Positions 29,361 through 39,796 of a DNA stretch of 43,766 bases are shown piece by piece (the first letter of the stretch is position 1; each line of letters starts with the position of its first letter). Made by a program: the position numbers and the translations under genes. The stretch spans positions 1 through 43,766 of the forward strand of contig VEQD01000008.1 of NCBI GenBank assembly GCA_018883385.1. Reading direction: 5' to 3'. The DNA comes from Rhodocyclaceae bacterium. GTDB taxonomy: Bacteria; Pseudomonadota; Gammaproteobacteria; Burkholderiales; Rhodocyclaceae. A model generated the notes under the pieces. The model did no database searches and had not been told where the DNA came from. It was given only the letters and a program-made list of their open reading frames with translations.

Positions 29361-29978
29361 ATGTTTTCAGGAATCATCGCCGCCATCGGTCAAGTCGACC
29401 AGGTCGTTCCCCGCAATAGCGGCGTCCGACTGACCATCCATGCCGGTGGCCTGGATCTCTCCGATGTGGCACTGGGTGATTCTATCGCCTGTAATGGCGT
29501 CTGCCTGACGGTCATCGACCTCGTGCCTGCCGGTAACCCGACCTCATTTGTTGTTGATGTCTCTGATGAGACACTCCGTTGCGCCACCGGCCTCGTCGCC
29601 GATGCGCCGCTTAACCTGGAAAAAGCACTGCGCCTGGCCGATCGCCTTGGTGGGCATCTGGTCACCGGTCATGTTGATGGCATCGGTCGTGTGCACCATT
29701 TCGCGCCGACCTCCTCGGATACCCAGGGCGATTGGCTACTCAGCATTGAAGCCCCGGAGGATCTGGCGCCTTTTATTGCGCGCAAGGGTTCAGTCACCAT
29801 CAACGGCACCAGTCTGACGGTCAATACGGTCGATGGTCGCCTGTTCTCGATCAACCTGATTCCGCATACGCTGCAAAACACCATGCTGCACACACTCTCG
29901 CCAGACGCACCCGTCAACCTCGAGATTGATGTGATCGCCCGTTATTGCGAACGCCTGCTCTCCTACACAAAATCATGA
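29361..29978 (+). CDS. ribE: Riboflavin synthase (alpha subunit)
   Basis: This is a 205-aa enzyme of two homologous lumazine-binding barrels. The first begins '[12 protein letters not shown]' with '[11 protein letters not shown]'; the second has 'GHVDGIG' and '[12 protein letters not shown]'. It dismutates two 6,7-dimethyl-8-ribityllumazine molecules to riboflavin. The start at 29361 is the conserved MFSGI; an ORF start at 29313 is not. It overlaps ribBA by 4 nt. Confidence 0.96.
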   Translation: MFSGIIAAIGQVDQVVPRNSGVRLTIHAGGLDLSDVALGDSIACNGVCLTVIDLVPAGNPTSFVVDVSDETLRCATGLVADAPLNLEKALRLADRLGGHLVTGHVDGIGRVHHFAPTSSDTQGDWLLSIEAPEDLAPFIARKGSVTINGTSLTVNTVDGRLFSINLIPHTLQNTMLHTLSPDAPVNLEIDVIARYCERLLSYTKS

Positions 29979-31099
29979 GCCACGGATCATCCCGCATCGC
30001 ACCGACGCAAGAAATCATCGCGGAGTTACGCGCTGGTCGTATGGTCGTACTCGTTGACGAAGAGGATCGTGAAAATGAAGGCGACCTCGTGCTTGCCGCC
30101 GACCATGTCACGCCGGAAGCTATCAACTTTATGGCGCGCTTCGGCCGTGGGCTCATTTGCCTGACGCTCACCGAACAACGCTGTCGCCAACTCGGCTTGA
30201 ATCAGATGGCGCGTGACAACAAGGCGCAGTTCGGCACGGCCTTCACCGTTTCAATTGAAGCTGCCAAGGGCGTGACCACCGGCATATCGGCACACGATCG
30301 CGCCCGCACGATTCAAGCGGCCGTGGCTAGCGATGCCAAGCCCTCAGACATCGTCCAGCCGGGCCACATCTTCCCGATCATGGCTCGCCCCGGCGGCGTA
30401 CTGGTTCGTGCCGGTCATACCGAAGCCGGTTGCGATCTAGCCAGTCTGGCCGGCCTAAGCCCAGCATCGGTCATCTGTGAAATCATGAGCGAAGATGGCA
30501 GCATGGCGCGGCTGCCCGAGCTTAAAGCATTTGCCGAACAACATGGTCTCAAAATCGGCACCATCGCCGACCTGATTCATTATCGTAGCCAGCATGAAAC
30601 GCTCGTAGGGCGCTCCGGGTCACGCAGCCTCAGCACACCTCATGGCAACTTCACACTGCACACCTACACCGACAAAGCGTCTGACGAAGTTCATCTGGCG
30701 CTTGTCAAAGGCGTCCTAGATCCGGCACAAGAAACGCTGGTTCGAGTGCATGCACCGCTCTCGGTTCTGGATTTTCTCGCGCCGGAAAACACCGGCCACA
30801 GCATCATGCTCGATGAGGCCATGGCGGCCATCGCTGCCGCTGGCCAGGGTGTCCTGGTCATGTTGCATAAACCACTCAGTGGACATGAGTTGCTAAACGG
30901 CCTGATTACCGGAGATCAGCAAAACCAACCGCGCAAATGGGATCCGCTGCTGCATGGCATCGGTGCTCAGATCCTGCGCGATCTCGGCGTCAAAAAAATG
31001 CGCCTTCTGGCAAGCCCGCAGCGCATCCCCGCGATGACTGGTTTCGATCTCGAGGTCACCGGCTTTCAACAGTCTGACGGCACGCGCACAAACGTTTAA
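29975..31099 (+). CDS. ribB: 3,4-dihydroxy-2-butanone 4-phosphate synthase with degenerate GTP cyclohydrolase II domain
   Basis: This is a 374-aa protein. The N-terminal RibB domain (about 1-205) is intact, with [10 protein letters not shown] at 28-37 and '[22 protein letters not shown]' (given in part). The C-terminal RibA-like domain (about 215-374) has lost the zinc-binding Cys: the usual HSECLTGD reads HAPLSVLD and the RCDCG motif is absent, as is EGRGIGL. GTP cyclohydrolase activity is therefore not expected, and a true RibA must be encoded elsewhere. It makes the four-carbon unit of riboflavin and lies between ribE and ribH. Confidence 0.93.
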   Translation: MSHGSSRIAPTQEIIAELRAGRMVVLVDEEDRENEGDLVLAADHVTPEAINFMARFGRGLICLTLTEQRCRQLGLNQMARDNKAQFGTAFTVSIEAAKGVTTGISAHDRARTIQAAVASDAKPSDIVQPGHIFPIMARPGGVLVRAGHTEAGCDLASLAGLSPASVICEIMSEDGSMARLPELKAFAEQHGLKIGTIADLIHYRSQHETLVGRSGSRSLSTPHGNFTLHTYTDKASDEVHLALVKGVLDPAQETLVRVHAPLSVLDFLAPENTGHSIMLDEAMAAIAAAGQGVLVMLHKPLSGHELLNGLITGDQQNQPRKWDPLLHGIGAQILRDLGVKKMRLLASPQRIPAMTGFDLEVTGFQQSDGTRTNV

Positions 31100-31108
31100 G
31101 GAAGTTTT

Positions 31109-31612
31109 ATGGCTCGTTATTTAGAATATTCGATCGACGACAACGGCAAAGGTCTACGCATCGGTATTGCGGTTGCCCGATTCAATCAGGATATCTGTGA
31201 TGGCCTGCTTTCTGGCGCCATCAATGAACTGCATGCCCTGGGAGTTGCTGCTGACGACATTACCGTGTGCAGCGTCCCGGGGGCGCTGGAAATCCCCCTC
31301 GTATTGCAAACCCTGGCCGATGATGAAGAACATTCTTTCGATGCGCTAATCGCCCTCGGTGCCGTCATTCGTGGCGAGACCTATCACTTTGAAGTCGTCA
31401 GCAATGACAGTTGTCGCGCTGTGATGGATGTCCAACTGACCACGGGTGTGCCAATCGCTAACGGTATTCTGACGACCGAAAACGATGATCAGGCCCTAGT
31501 TCGCATGCACGACAAAGGGGCCGACTGTGCGCGCTGCGCGGTAGAAATGGCACGTCTGCATAACCGTATTCGATCCGGCCAGGCCCCGCAACCCGAAGGA
31601 AGTGCGACATGA
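31109..31612 (+). CDS. ribH: 6,7-dimethyl-8-ribityllumazine synthase
   Basis: This is a 167-aa enzyme that joins the RibB product with the pyrimidine intermediate. '[10 protein letters not shown]' and '[15 protein letters not shown]' with the catalytic His are conserved. AAGGAA precedes the start. It overlaps nusB by 4 nt, the very common ribH-nusB pair. Confidence 0.96.
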   Translation: MARYLEYSIDDNGKGLRIGIAVARFNQDICDGLLSGAINELHALGVAADDITVCSVPGALEIPLVLQTLADDEEHSFDALIALGAVIRGETYHFEVVSNDSCRAVMDVQLTTGVPIANGILTTENDDQALVRMHDKGADCARCAVEMARLHNRIRSGQAPQPEGSAT

Positions 31613-32079
31613 ATCAACCAGCGCGCCCAGCCAACGGCCCCAAACCAGCGCGCCGCCGTGCCCGCGAAGCCGTACTTCAAGCCCTCTATGGCTGGCAAAT
31701 TGGTGGCCAAGATCTCGCTGCCTGCGAAACAGCACTGCACGATATTGAAGGCTTCAACCAACTTCGCGACGCAGAACAGAAATTTGCGATTGGTCTGCTG
31801 CGTGGTTGTATCGCCCATCACGAGACACACCGTGAACAGCTGACGCCACTACTCGACCGCCCGTTCGCCGAGCTCTCCCCTGTCGAAGGCTGCATTTTAT
31901 TGCTCGGCGCGCATGAAATGGCGCAAAGTCCTGAAACCCCTGTCCGCGTGGTCTTGAACGAGGCCATCGAGCTTGCTAAAACGTTCGGGGGCACAGATGG
32001 CCACAAATTTGTGAACGGCGTCCTAGATCGGCTGGCACCGGTTCTGCGTCCGCTTGAAAGCAGTCGGTCCAGTCGCTGA
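31609..32079 (+). CDS. nusB: Transcription antitermination factor NusB
   Basis: This is a 156-aa all-helical protein that binds boxA RNA with NusE (S10) in rRNA antitermination. The basic N terminus '[17 protein letters not shown]' and C-terminal '[25 protein letters not shown]' (split) are characteristic. It is followed 7 nt later by thiL. Confidence 0.95.
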   Translation: MNQPARPANGPKPARRRAREAVLQALYGWQIGGQDLAACETALHDIEGFNQLRDAEQKFAIGLLRGCIAHHETHREQLTPLLDRPFAELSPVEGCILLLGAHEMAQSPETPVRVVLNEAIELAKTFGGTDGHKFVNGVLDRLAPVLRPLESSRSSR

Positions 32080-32086
32080 GATTGCC

Positions 32087-33100
32087 ATGGCCGGCGAGTT
32101 CGCACTGATCGAACACCTGCTGCGCCAGACTCGCGGTATTCAAACACCATGGCCGCCCATCCTCGGCCCCGGCGATGATTGTGCCCTGATCAATCCCTCC
32201 AGCGCCGATTTATCTTGGGCGGTGACGACAGATATGCTCGTCTCTGGCGTGCACTTTCTTGACTCGGATAATCCTAGGGATCTGGGCTGGAAAACCCTTG
32301 CCGTCAATATTTCTGATCTGGCTGCGATGGGCGCCATACCGCGTTATGTAACCCTGGCGGCGGCCATATCGACACAGGATGCCCTGGAGCATGGCTGGAT
32401 TGACGCGTTCTTTGCTGGCTTTGTTGATTGTCTCAGTGCTTTCGATGTTGCTTTAATCGGTGGGGATACCACCCGAGGTCCGCGCATCTTCAGCGTGACT
32501 GCCATGGGAGAAGTGAGAAGCGGCGAAGCCCTTCGTCGTTGTGGCGCACAGGCCGATGATGACATTTGGATCTCCGGTAATCCAGGCTATGCCGCCCTCG
32601 GTCTGCACGCCAAACTCAAGGGCACGGTCTTACCCGAGGACATTGCCACCATTGCCGATAATGCATTGCACCGGCCGCAACCCCGTGTCGCGTTAGGTCG
32701 TGAACTGATCGGCATCGCCCATAGTGCTATCGACGTCTCTGATGGCCTCTTGCAGGACTTGGGACATATTGCCAATGCCTCTGGGCTTCAGGGGATTTTG
32801 GCAGAGTCACAATTACCAGCCTGCCCTGCCGGTGTGGACAAGTGGCTCTGGAACCCCTGCCTTCTCGGTGGTGGCGACGATTATGAGTTACTGTTCACGG
32901 CACCTCCCAATGCGCGCGATTCCATTGACTTACTCAGCCAGCGTTTGTCATTACCCCTGACTCGTATCGGACGGATGTGGCCCTTGCAGACACCATGCGA
33001 TGCAAGCACCATCTTGGCAAACCCAGTACAGTTGCTTAATGACACCAATCAACCCATAGATCTCTCCGGATTCTGCCCCGGTTTTGATCACTTCGCCTGA
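32087..33100 (+). CDS. thiL: Thiamine-monophosphate kinase
   Basis: This is a 337-aa enzyme that phosphorylates thiamine monophosphate to the diphosphate. It has 'GEFALIEHLLRQ', 'GPGDDCALI', 'TTDMLVSGVHF' and 'SDLAAMGA', all family hallmarks, and 'GGDTTRG' for Mg-ATP binding. The start at 32087 follows the nusB stop closely; the longer frame would overlap nusB by 26 nt. The nusB-thiL-pgpA order is common in proteobacteria. Confidence 0.95.
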   Translation: MAGEFALIEHLLRQTRGIQTPWPPILGPGDDCALINPSSADLSWAVTTDMLVSGVHFLDSDNPRDLGWKTLAVNISDLAAMGAIPRYVTLAAAISTQDALEHGWIDAFFAGFVDCLSAFDVALIGGDTTRGPRIFSVTAMGEVRSGEALRRCGAQADDDIWISGNPGYAALGLHAKLKGTVLPEDIATIADNALHRPQPRVALGRELIGIAHSAIDVSDGLLQDLGHIANASGLQGILAESQLPACPAGVDKWLWNPCLLGGGDDYELLFTAPPNARDSIDLLSQRLSLPLTRIGRMWPLQTPCDASTILANPVQLLNDTNQPIDLSGFCPGFDHFA

Positions 33101-33115
33101 CCCAGCAGCATAATC

Positions 33116-33661
33116 ATGAGCACCGCAGACCAAGAGTTGACCAAAATCAAAACACAACCGACCGTGCGCTTTCTTATCGCCGATCCGCTACATACCATCG
33201 CACTGGGTTTTGGTAGCGGCCTCTCGCCCTGGGCCCCAGGAACGATCGGCACACTATTCGGCTGGGCTGCATTTCGCGCCCTCGACATCGTTGTTCCCGC
33301 CAGCACACTACTGCTCATGATCCTAATGGGCTTTGTGCTTGGCATCGTTGCCATCGACAAGACCGGAAAAGCACTGGGCGAAATCGATCATGGCAGTATT
33401 GTTTGGGACGAAATCATTCCTTTTTGGGCCATCCTTTGGCTGTTGTCTCACGTGGTGGGCGACAATCTGGTTTGGCAAGCTGTCGCATTCCTACTTTTTC
33501 GTCTGTATGACATCACCAAGCCTTGGCCGGCTCGCTATTATGATCGCCAGGTCAAAAATGGCTATGGCGTGATGATGGACGACGTCATTGCTGCGCTCTA
33601 CACCATTGGATCACTGGCGATCATTCTGGCTTTGGCCTATCACCAGGCACACGGGTCATGA
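33116..33661 (+). CDS. pgpA: Phosphatidylglycerophosphatase A
   Basis: This is a 181-aa inner-membrane phosphatase removing phosphate from phosphatidylglycerophosphate to give phosphatidylglycerol. 'GFGSGLSPWAPGTIGTLF', 'WDEIIPFW' and 'VMMDDVIAAL' carry the family's acidic residues, and about three to four hydrophobic helices are present. It overlaps pncC by 4 nt. The product is also the lipid donor for Lgt. Confidence 0.94.
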   Translation: MSTADQELTKIKTQPTVRFLIADPLHTIALGFGSGLSPWAPGTIGTLFGWAAFRALDIVVPASTLLLMILMGFVLGIVAIDKTGKALGEIDHGSIVWDEIIPFWAILWLLSHVVGDNLVWQAVAFLLFRLYDITKPWPARYYDRQVKNGYGVMMDDVIAALYTIGSLAIILALAYHQAHGS

Positions 33662-34161
33662 CCACGTCAACCCATGATATTGCTGTTCGCGTCCGGACAC
33701 TGGCTACGCTGCTGCGCCGTCGTGAATATAAATTGGCCACTGCCGAATCGTGCACAGGGGGTCTTGTGGCCGGTGCGCTCACTGCGCTGGCAGGCAGCTC
33801 CGCTTGGTTCGACCGGGGGTGGGTGACGTATTCGAATGCCGCAAAATCTGAAGCGCTGGGTGTTGACAGCAGCCTCATCGCCGATCAGGGCGCAGTCAGC
33901 GAGGCCGTTGCGGCGGCCATGGCTGGCGGCGCACGGGCAACAGCGAATGTTGACCTCGCACTTGCCGTCACCGGTATCGCTGGCCCTGATGGCGGCTCCC
34001 CGGAAAAACCCGTGGGCACGGTCTGCTTTGGTTGGGCAACGCCCGCAGGATTGCACACGGAGACGCAGCACTTCACAGGCGACCGACAATCTATCCGCGA
34101 GCAATCGGTAGCGTACGCCCTAGCAGGTCTAATCGCTCTATTGATGGATGAATCGGGCTAA
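33658..34161 (+). CDS. pncC: Nicotinamide-nucleotide amidohydrolase (CinA C-terminal type)
   Basis: This is a 167-aa stand-alone CinA-C domain that deamidates nicotinamide mononucleotide in the pyridine-nucleotide salvage cycle. The catalytic Ser lies in 'AESCTGG', and 'TGIAGPDGGSPEKPVGTV' (nearly invariant) is intact. The N-terminal CinA domain is absent, as in E. coli PncC. It is the last gene of the riboflavin-nusB operon. Confidence 0.92.
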   Translation: MTTSTHDIAVRVRTLATLLRRREYKLATAESCTGGLVAGALTALAGSSAWFDRGWVTYSNAAKSEALGVDSSLIADQGAVSEAVAAAMAGGARATANVDLALAVTGIAGPDGGSPEKPVGTVCFGWATPAGLHTETQHFTGDRQSIREQSVAYALAGLIALLMDESG

Positions 34162-34209
34162 GTCGGCCGGCCTTATTATTCACCTTATTAATCTACGAGG
34201 ATGTCCTCC

Positions 34210-35412
34210 ATGTTCCGGTTTGGCACCCCCAAGTCCAAGAGTGCGCTGCGTGTGATGATGCTGGGTTGCGGCGAGCTTGGTAAAGAAGTCATCATTGCCT
34301 TGCAACGCCTTGGTGTTGAAGTCATCGGGGTCGATCGTTACGCCGATGCGCCGGGGATGCAAGTGGCTCATCGTTTTCATGTGATTAACATGACCGATGG
34401 GGCGGCCTTGAAAGAACTAGTCCTGCGCGAGCGCCCACACCTGGTCGTTCCAGAAATCGAAGCCATCGCCACGGACATGTTGCTAGAGATTGAACGGGAG
34501 AAGCTCGCCGAGGTTATTCCCACCGCCCGCGCAACACAACTCACCATGAATCGCGAAGGCATTCGCCGTCTGGCTGCTGAAACCCTCGGGCTACCCACAT
34601 CACCCTACCGATTTGCCAATTCTCTCGAAGAGATGCAAGCCGCTATTGATACCATCGGTTACCCGTGCTTTATCAAACCGGTGATGTCGTCATCCGGCAA
34701 AGGTCAATCCATGGTGCGCACACCAGACGAAGTCAAGGCAGCCTGGGATTATGCTGCCGCTGGTGGCCGCGTCAATCAGGGCCGTGTGATTGTTGAAGGC
34801 ATGATCAATTTTGACTATGAAATCACACAGCTCACCGTACGCGCTGTTGGCGCCACGGGTCAGGTAGAAACATTCTTCTGCGACCCGATTGGTCATATAC
34901 AGATTAAGGGGGACTATGTTGAATCGTGGCAACCCATGCCCATGTCCACAAAAGCGATTGAGCGCTCCCGCGAGATCGCCAAAGCGGTGACCGACAATCT
35001 GGGGGGGCGCGGTATCTTCGGTGTGGAGCTATTTATTAAGAACGATGATGTTTGGTTCTCGGAAGTGAGCCCACGCCCGCACGATACGGGCCTGGTCACG
35101 CTCTGTACGCAGCGCCAGTCGGAATTTGAACTGCATGCCCGTGCCATTCTTGGTCTACCGGTAGATACGCATTGTCGTCAGCCTGGCGCATCCGCCGTGA
35201 TCTACGGCGGTCTGGAAGAGGCCGGTATCGCTTACGAAGGCGTGACGCAAGCGCTACAAGTGCCAGAAAGCGATCTTCGTCTATTCGGCAAGCCCGAGAG
35301 CTTTGCCAGACGTCGCATGGGTGTCGCGCTAGCTAATGGTCTGGATACGAGTGAAGCCCGCGTGCGCGCCAAGGCAAGTGCTGCGTGCGTCAAACCTGTC
35401 AGCGGCCAATAA
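34210..35412 (+). CDS. purT: Formate-dependent phosphoribosylglycinamide formyltransferase
   Basis: This is a 400-aa ATP-grasp enzyme that formylates GAR with formate and ATP in purine synthesis, the folate-independent alternative to PurN. The N domain has '[19 protein letters not shown]'. The ATP-grasp part has '[11 protein letters not shown]' and '[27 protein letters not shown]' (in parts). ATG at 34210 is preferred over 34201: ACGAGG at 34195-34200 abuts the earlier ATG but is well spaced to the later one. Confidence 0.95.
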   Translation: MFRFGTPKSKSALRVMMLGCGELGKEVIIALQRLGVEVIGVDRYADAPGMQVAHRFHVINMTDGAALKELVLRERPHLVVPEIEAIATDMLLEIEREKLAEVIPTARATQLTMNREGIRRLAAETLGLPTSPYRFANSLEEMQAAIDTIGYPCFIKPVMSSSGKGQSMVRTPDEVKAAWDYAAAGGRVNQGRVIVEGMINFDYEITQLTVRAVGATGQVETFFCDPIGHIQIKGDYVESWQPMPMSTKAIERSREIAKAVTDNLGGRGIFGVELFIKNDDVWFSEVSPRPHDTGLVTLCTQRQSEFELHARAILGLPVDTHCRQPGASAVIYGGLEEAGIAYEGVTQALQVPESDLRLFGKPESFARRRMGVALANGLDTSEARVRAKASAACVKPVSGQ

Positions 35413-35428
35413 CCAAGGTTTGAACTTT

Positions 35429-36943
35429 ATGAAACGAGTAGATCGCGTGTTGTCACTTTCTCGATGGCTTACGCTATTGCTGACTGTCTGTTCTTTGGCT
35501 GCTTGTGCAACCCGCCCGGTCAACCCACCCTTGGAACACGTAGCGGATGACAAGGTCTATAGCTTTGAGCGCAAAGGGCAAAACGAAGCCCAGGCAAAAA
35601 CGCTGGTTGCCCTGGCGTTTTCAGGCGGTGGAACACGTGCCGCCGCCTTTTCATACGGTGTTCTCGAGGCCCTGAACCGGACCGAGTTTATTAATTCGAA
35701 CGGTAAACAATCACGCATGATTGATCACGTGGATGTGATCACCGGGGTTTCAGGCGGTAGTTTTACCGCCCTTGCCTATGGGCTGTACGGTGACAAGCTG
35801 TTTGATCAATACGAACAAAAGTTCCTCAAACGAAACGTACAAGGCGAACTCATTTCCCGAAGCCTGAACCCCATCAATTGGGGATATCTCTCCTCAACAG
35901 GCTGGGGACGCTCTGAACTAGCGGCCGACCTTTATGATGAAATTCTCTTTGATGGTGCCACTTTTGACGATCTAGATCGAAAAAATGGACCTGTCATTGC
36001 TGTATCTGCAACCGACCTCGCAACTGGTTCACGCATCATGTTCACGCACTCGAACTTTGATGCCATGTGCACCGATCTTGGCGCTTTCCGCTTATCACGC
36101 GCAGCTGCGGCATCTTCAGCCGTCCCGGTTGTGTTATCACCCCTCACCATTAATAACTACGGCGGCTCCTGTGGCAAGAAAATGCCACTCTGGTTTTCCC
36201 CATTTTTAAATACACAGAACCCACCCCGCCCAGCCGCCCGAACACTGGAACGTATTCAGGAGCTCAACGGGCTGATGAACGGCGGTGAGCCTTATCTTCA
36301 TCTGGTGGATGGCGGCATCTCTGATAACCTTGGCTTACGGGGAGGACTGGACGTCTTCAACTGGATGGAGGCACTGCGTGAGGCGGGCTACAAAACACCG
36401 CTAGACCATGTTCAACAGATCATCGTCATAGTCGTCAACTCAATGTCTACACCCAAAACCGACTGGAACCGGTCTGAAGATCCGCCCGGAACGATTCCCA
36501 TTCTGGTGAAGGCGGCGGGCGTACCCATTGATCGTTACTCGAATGAGCAGATCGAATATCTACGTGACATTGAAGCACGTTGGGATATGATGCGCTCCTT
36601 ACGCGATTTACCAGCCATTCAGCGCATCAACTCAAGACATTCTAATGGTGCACTGGAAGCCATTCGCAAAGTACCAAAAGCCAAGATTTATACTATCAAT
36701 GTGTCTTTTGCGGGCGTACCCGACGCCACAGAGCGCGACTACCTCAATCAATTGCCAACATCATTTGTGCTCTCGGATGAGGCCGTGGATCGCTTACGCA
36801 GTGCTGCCGGGACGGCTCTGTTCAACTCCCCCGACTTTCAACAGTTACTGACTGATTCGCATGCACGTATCGTCGAAACGCCTGCAGCGTCAAAACCCGA
36901 CCCATCCGGGGAAAACCCGGCACACACTACTCCGGGCTCTTAA
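35429..36943 (+). CDS. Patatin-like phospholipase lipoprotein
   Basis: This is a 504-aa protein with a lipoprotein signal ending LAAC (Cys26) and a patatin domain (about 65-320). The Gly-rich oxyanion loop GGGTRAA, nucleophile elbow GVSGGS (Ser108) and catalytic Asp294 in DGGISDN form the Ser-Asp dyad. Family members are lipid acyl hydrolases; being lipid-anchored, this one probably acts on envelope lipids. The tail beyond about 330 is unassigned. A small inverted repeat (36908-36920) lies in its last codons. It ends 1 nt from the convergent lipA stop. Confidence 0.85.
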   Translation: MKRVDRVLSLSRWLTLLLTVCSLAACATRPVNPPLEHVADDKVYSFERKGQNEAQAKTLVALAFSGGGTRAAAFSYGVLEALNRTEFINSNGKQSRMIDHVDVITGVSGGSFTALAYGLYGDKLFDQYEQKFLKRNVQGELISRSLNPINWGYLSSTGWGRSELAADLYDEILFDGATFDDLDRKNGPVIAVSATDLATGSRIMFTHSNFDAMCTDLGAFRLSRAAAASSAVPVVLSPLTINNYGGSCGKKMPLWFSPFLNTQNPPRPAARTLERIQELNGLMNGGEPYLHLVDGGISDNLGLRGGLDVFNWMEALREAGYKTPLDHVQQIIVIVVNSMSTPKTDWNRSEDPPGTIPILVKAAGVPIDRYSNEQIEYLRDIEARWDMMRSLRDLPAIQRINSRHSNGALEAIRKVPKAKIYTINVSFAGVPDATERDYLNQLPTSFVLSDEAVDRLRSAAGTALFNSPDFQQLLTDSHARIVETPAASKPDPSGENPAHTTPGS

Positions 36944-36944
36944 A

Positions 36945-37886
36945 TTAGACCACTCCAGCGCTATGGGCCTGCTGGTCTGCCCAATAGCTGGAGCGAACCA
37001 TCGGGCCACAGGCGGCGCCATTAAAACCCATCGCCAGTGCTTCTGCCTCAAAGCGCTTAAAGGTATCAGGATGTACATAGCGCTGCACCGGCAGATGATG
37101 ATTTGACGGTGCGAGATATTGGCCAATTGTCAGCAGGTCAATGTTATGAGCGCGCATATCCTTGAGCTCTTCGATGATTTCTTCATCCGTCTCGCCCAGG
37201 CCGACCATGAGGCCTGACTTGGTTGGTATGTCGGGGTAACGCTCTTTAAACCCCTTCAGAAAATTCAACGAATGTGCGTAATCGGCGCCCGGCCGCGCCT
37301 GCTTATATAAGCGCGGCACCGTCTCCAAATTGTGGTTCATGACGTCCGGTAACGCCTGCCCGAAGATGTCTAAGGCAATATCCATACGGCCCCGAAAATC
37401 AGGCACGAGTACTTCGATCGTCGTTGAAGGCGATGCCTCACGCACGGCACGAATCACATCAACAAAATGTTGGGCACCGCCGTCGCGCAGATCGTCACGA
37501 TCCACGCTGGTAATGACGACGTAACGAAGTTTCAGACTGGCCACAGACTCAGCCAGATGGCGCGGTTCGTCTACGTCCGGTGGCAACGGTTTGCCGTGAC
37601 CAACATCGCAAAAAGGGCAACGCCGCGTACAGATATCACCAAGAATCATGAAGGTCGCTGTACCGCGGCCGAAGCATTCGCCGATATTCGGGCAAGCCGC
37701 CTCCTCACAAACAGTGTGCAACTTCTGCTCGCGCAGCATCTTCTTGATTTCGCCAAAACGTCCAGCATCGTTGCCGGCCTTGACGCGAATCCAGTCTGGT
37801 TTGCGTAATGGTTCTTGCGGCACGATCTTGATTGGAATCCGCGCCGTCTTGAGTTCGCCTTTTTGCTTGACCCCGGCGTCAGCCAT
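36945..37886 (-). CDS. lipA: Lipoyl synthase
   Basis: This is a 313-aa radical-SAM enzyme that inserts two sulfurs into octanoyl-lipoyl domains. The radical-SAM motif CTRRCPFC and auxiliary-cluster Cys motif [12 protein letters not shown] are intact, as is the C-terminal RSSY serine ligand. It overlaps lipB by 8 nt and is the last gene of the minus-strand operon. Confidence 0.97.
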   Translation of the reverse strand: MADAGVKQKGELKTARIPIKIVPQEPLRKPDWIRVKAGNDAGRFGEIKKMLREQKLHTVCEEAACPNIGECFGRGTATFMILGDICTRRCPFCDVGHGKPLPPDVDEPRHLAESVASLKLRYVVITSVDRDDLRDGGAQHFVDVIRAVREASPSTTIEVLVPDFRGRMDIALDIFGQALPDVMNHNLETVPRLYKQARPGADYAHSLNFLKGFKERYPDIPTKSGLMVGLGETDEEIIEELKDMRAHNIDLLTIGQYLAPSNHHLPVQRYVHPDTFKRFEAEALAMGFNGAACGPMVRSSYWADQQAHSAGVV

Positions 37887-38514
37887 GGGATGTCTCCAGT
37901 TGTTTTTGTAGTTGAGTCAGCAAGGCCTCGCCTGCCGCCAAAGGTGTTAGGTTAACACCCAAGTCGCGCAATTGGGTGACTGTCAAACCCTCATATCCAC
38001 AGGGGTTAATCGCCGAGAACGGTGACAGATCCATATCCACATTCAGGCTTACGCCGTGGTAACAGCAGCCATTGCGAACGCGCAATCCCAGAGCGGCAAC
38101 CTTCGCTTCCCCGACGTACACGCCGGGCGCCCCCTGACGTCTCGTCGCAACAATGTCTTGCTCGGCCAGCAAATCAATCACGGCCTGTTCGATACGGCTG
38201 ACCAATTCCCGGACTTTTAAATGACGTCGCTGCAAATCGAGTAATAGATAAACCACCACCTGTCCCGGACCATGGTAGGTCACCTGGCCACCGCGATCGA
38301 TAGGCACGACCGGTACGCCAATATCTCGAAGCACATGTTCCGGCTTGCCAGCCTGACCCTGCGTAAAAACGGGGGGGTGTTCCACAAGCCATAGTTCGTC
38401 CTCTATCGTGGCACCCGCAGCACCGGCACGCGCGAGTGTCTGCTGGCGCATCGCATGCCAGATCGGCTCATAGGGCTTTTGACCGAGTCGGCGAATGTGC
38501 AGCACTGGTATCAC
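37879..38514 (-). CDS. lipB: Octanoyl-[ACP]:protein N-octanoyltransferase
   Basis: This is a 211-aa enzyme transferring octanoate from ACP to lipoyl domains. '[15 protein letters not shown]' and 'INPCGYEG' with the catalytic Cys are present, as is the partner Lys in '[10 protein letters not shown]'. The start is GTG at 38514, 2 nt after the ybeD stop. It works with LipA downstream. Confidence 0.95.
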   Translation of the reverse strand: MIPVLHIRRLGQKPYEPIWHAMRQQTLARAGAAGATIEDELWLVEHPPVFTQGQAGKPEHVLRDIGVPVVPIDRGGQVTYHGPGQVVVYLLLDLQRRHLKVRELVSRIEQAVIDLLAEQDIVATRRQGAPGVYVGEAKVAALGLRVRNGCCYHGVSLNVDMDLSPFSAINPCGYEGLTVTQLRDLGVNLTPLAAGEALLTQLQKQLETSHG

Positions 38515-38516
38515 CC

Positions 38517-38816
38517 TTACAGGACCACCTTGACCAGGGGGTGGCTACTCAGCGCACGATACAGATCGTCGAGCTGCGCTTTGGACCGTGCGCACACAGT
38601 ACAGGTAAGGCTCACATACTTACCGGAGCTCGATGCGCGCATTTCCATATTCTTGCCATCGTAATCCGGGGCAAACTTTTGAAGCACAGCCAGCACCTCC
38701 TGTGCCAGATTGTCCTGCGCCAAACCCATAATCTTGAGCGGAAAGTCACAGGGAAATTCAAGCAATGTTTCGGCACCACTGCCGACGGGCTCCTTAGGAA
38801 GTTCCGGGATCGTCAT
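38517..38816 (-). CDS. ybeD: YbeD/DUF493 family protein
   Basis: This is a 99-aa protein with an ACT-like ferredoxin fold ('[11 protein letters not shown]' at the start, 'YVSLTCTV' in a central strand). The function is not established, but it sits before lipB in most beta- and gammaproteobacteria, suggesting a link to lipoate metabolism. It is 17 nt after rlpA; dacA, usually between them, is missing. Confidence 0.9.
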   Translation of the reverse strand: MTIPELPKEPVGSGAETLLEFPCDFPLKIMGLAQDNLAQEVLAVLQKFAPDYDGKNMEMRASSSGKYVSLTCTVCARSKAQLDDLYRALSSHPLVKVVL

Positions 38817-38833
38817 AAAATCTCCACGATTGA

Positions 38834-39796
38834 TTACTGGGCACCAGCCACGCGCTCTGGTCGGACAGCGATATGCGGCTGCCCACCGAGCGCATCACGA
38901 ATTTTCGTCTGTACTGCCTCGGCTTCGACACGATTCGTAAATGGCCCTACCTGCACACGATGCCACGGTGATTCGGCATAGACATGGACTTTATCGGGTG
39001 TCATCCAGTCGAGCTCACGCAACAAGTGGTTGCGCAGCACCTGGGCATTAAAGCCATTCTGGAAAGCACCCATCTGTACGTAGGTTCCCGGCTTGGGAAT
39101 CTCTTCACCGTAACGTGTTTTGTCATCGAGTTTTGCCTCGTTAGCTGCCAGCGCATCTTTGCTGACATCGGCATAGGTCATGCCTGTTGTCCCATCGGGG
39201 ACAATCAGATCAACACGCACCCGACTGCTGCCCTGGTCCACATAACCCAGCTTGTAAGCCGCTGTAAAGGATAAGTCGATGACACGCCCGTCATGGAATG
39301 GGCCTCGGTCATTCACACGCACAACCACACTGCGGTTGTTCTGCAGATTGGTCACCCGCACATACGACGGCAATGGTAGGGTGGGATGCGCTGCCGTCAT
39401 TGCGAACATGTCGTACGTGTCGCCATTGGAGGTCTTTAGACCATTGAACTTTGTGCCATACCAGCTACCGATGCCTTGTTCGGAGAAAGGTTTCAACTCG
39501 GTCATTGGTGTATAGCTGCGACCCAGAACCGTATATGGTCGATTCGCCGCTTTGCGCAGCGGCTCGGGCCGTGGCGTCGCATTTGGGATCTGATCGATGT
39601 TTTCCGGGATCTGCGCTGGCAGTCCGTCATCTTTGTAAAAACCGCCGCCCTTGCGGGCATAGGGTTTCATCACGTAACCCCCGCTCGACGATCCGCTGGC
39701 CACTGGTTTGCGGGTACCAGTACTCGAACACCCTGTCAGGAAGCTCGCGCTCAGAATCACGCTTAACAGCAAGCTAAAGACAAGGCGCGCATTCAT
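38834..39796 (-). CDS. rlpA: Septal ring lytic transglycosylase RlpA family lipoprotein
   Basis: This is a 320-aa lipoprotein (lipobox LTGC, Cys23). A double-psi beta-barrel domain (about 105-200) carries 'GIGSWYGTKFNG', 'AAHPTLPLPS' with the likely catalytic His, and 'VRVNDRGPF' with the Asp. The C-terminal SPOR domain (about 240-315) targets septal peptidoglycan. It cleaves denuded glycan strands. The start at 39796 overlaps the rodA stop; the longer frame enters rodA. Confidence 0.92.
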   Translation of the reverse strand: MNARLVFSLLLSVILSASFLTGCSSTGTRKPVASGSSSGGYVMKPYARKGGGFYKDDGLPAQIPENIDQIPNATPRPEPLRKAANRPYTVLGRSYTPMTELKPFSEQGIGSWYGTKFNGLKTSNGDTYDMFAMTAAHPTLPLPSYVRVTNLQNNRSVVVRVNDRGPFHDGRVIDLSFTAAYKLGYVDQGSSRVRVDLIVPDGTTGMTYADVSKDALAANEAKLDDKTRYGEEIPKPGTYVQMGAFQNGFNAQVLRNHLLRELDWMTPDKVHVYAESPWHRVQVGPFTNRVEAEAVQTKIRDALGGQPHIAVRPERVAGAQ

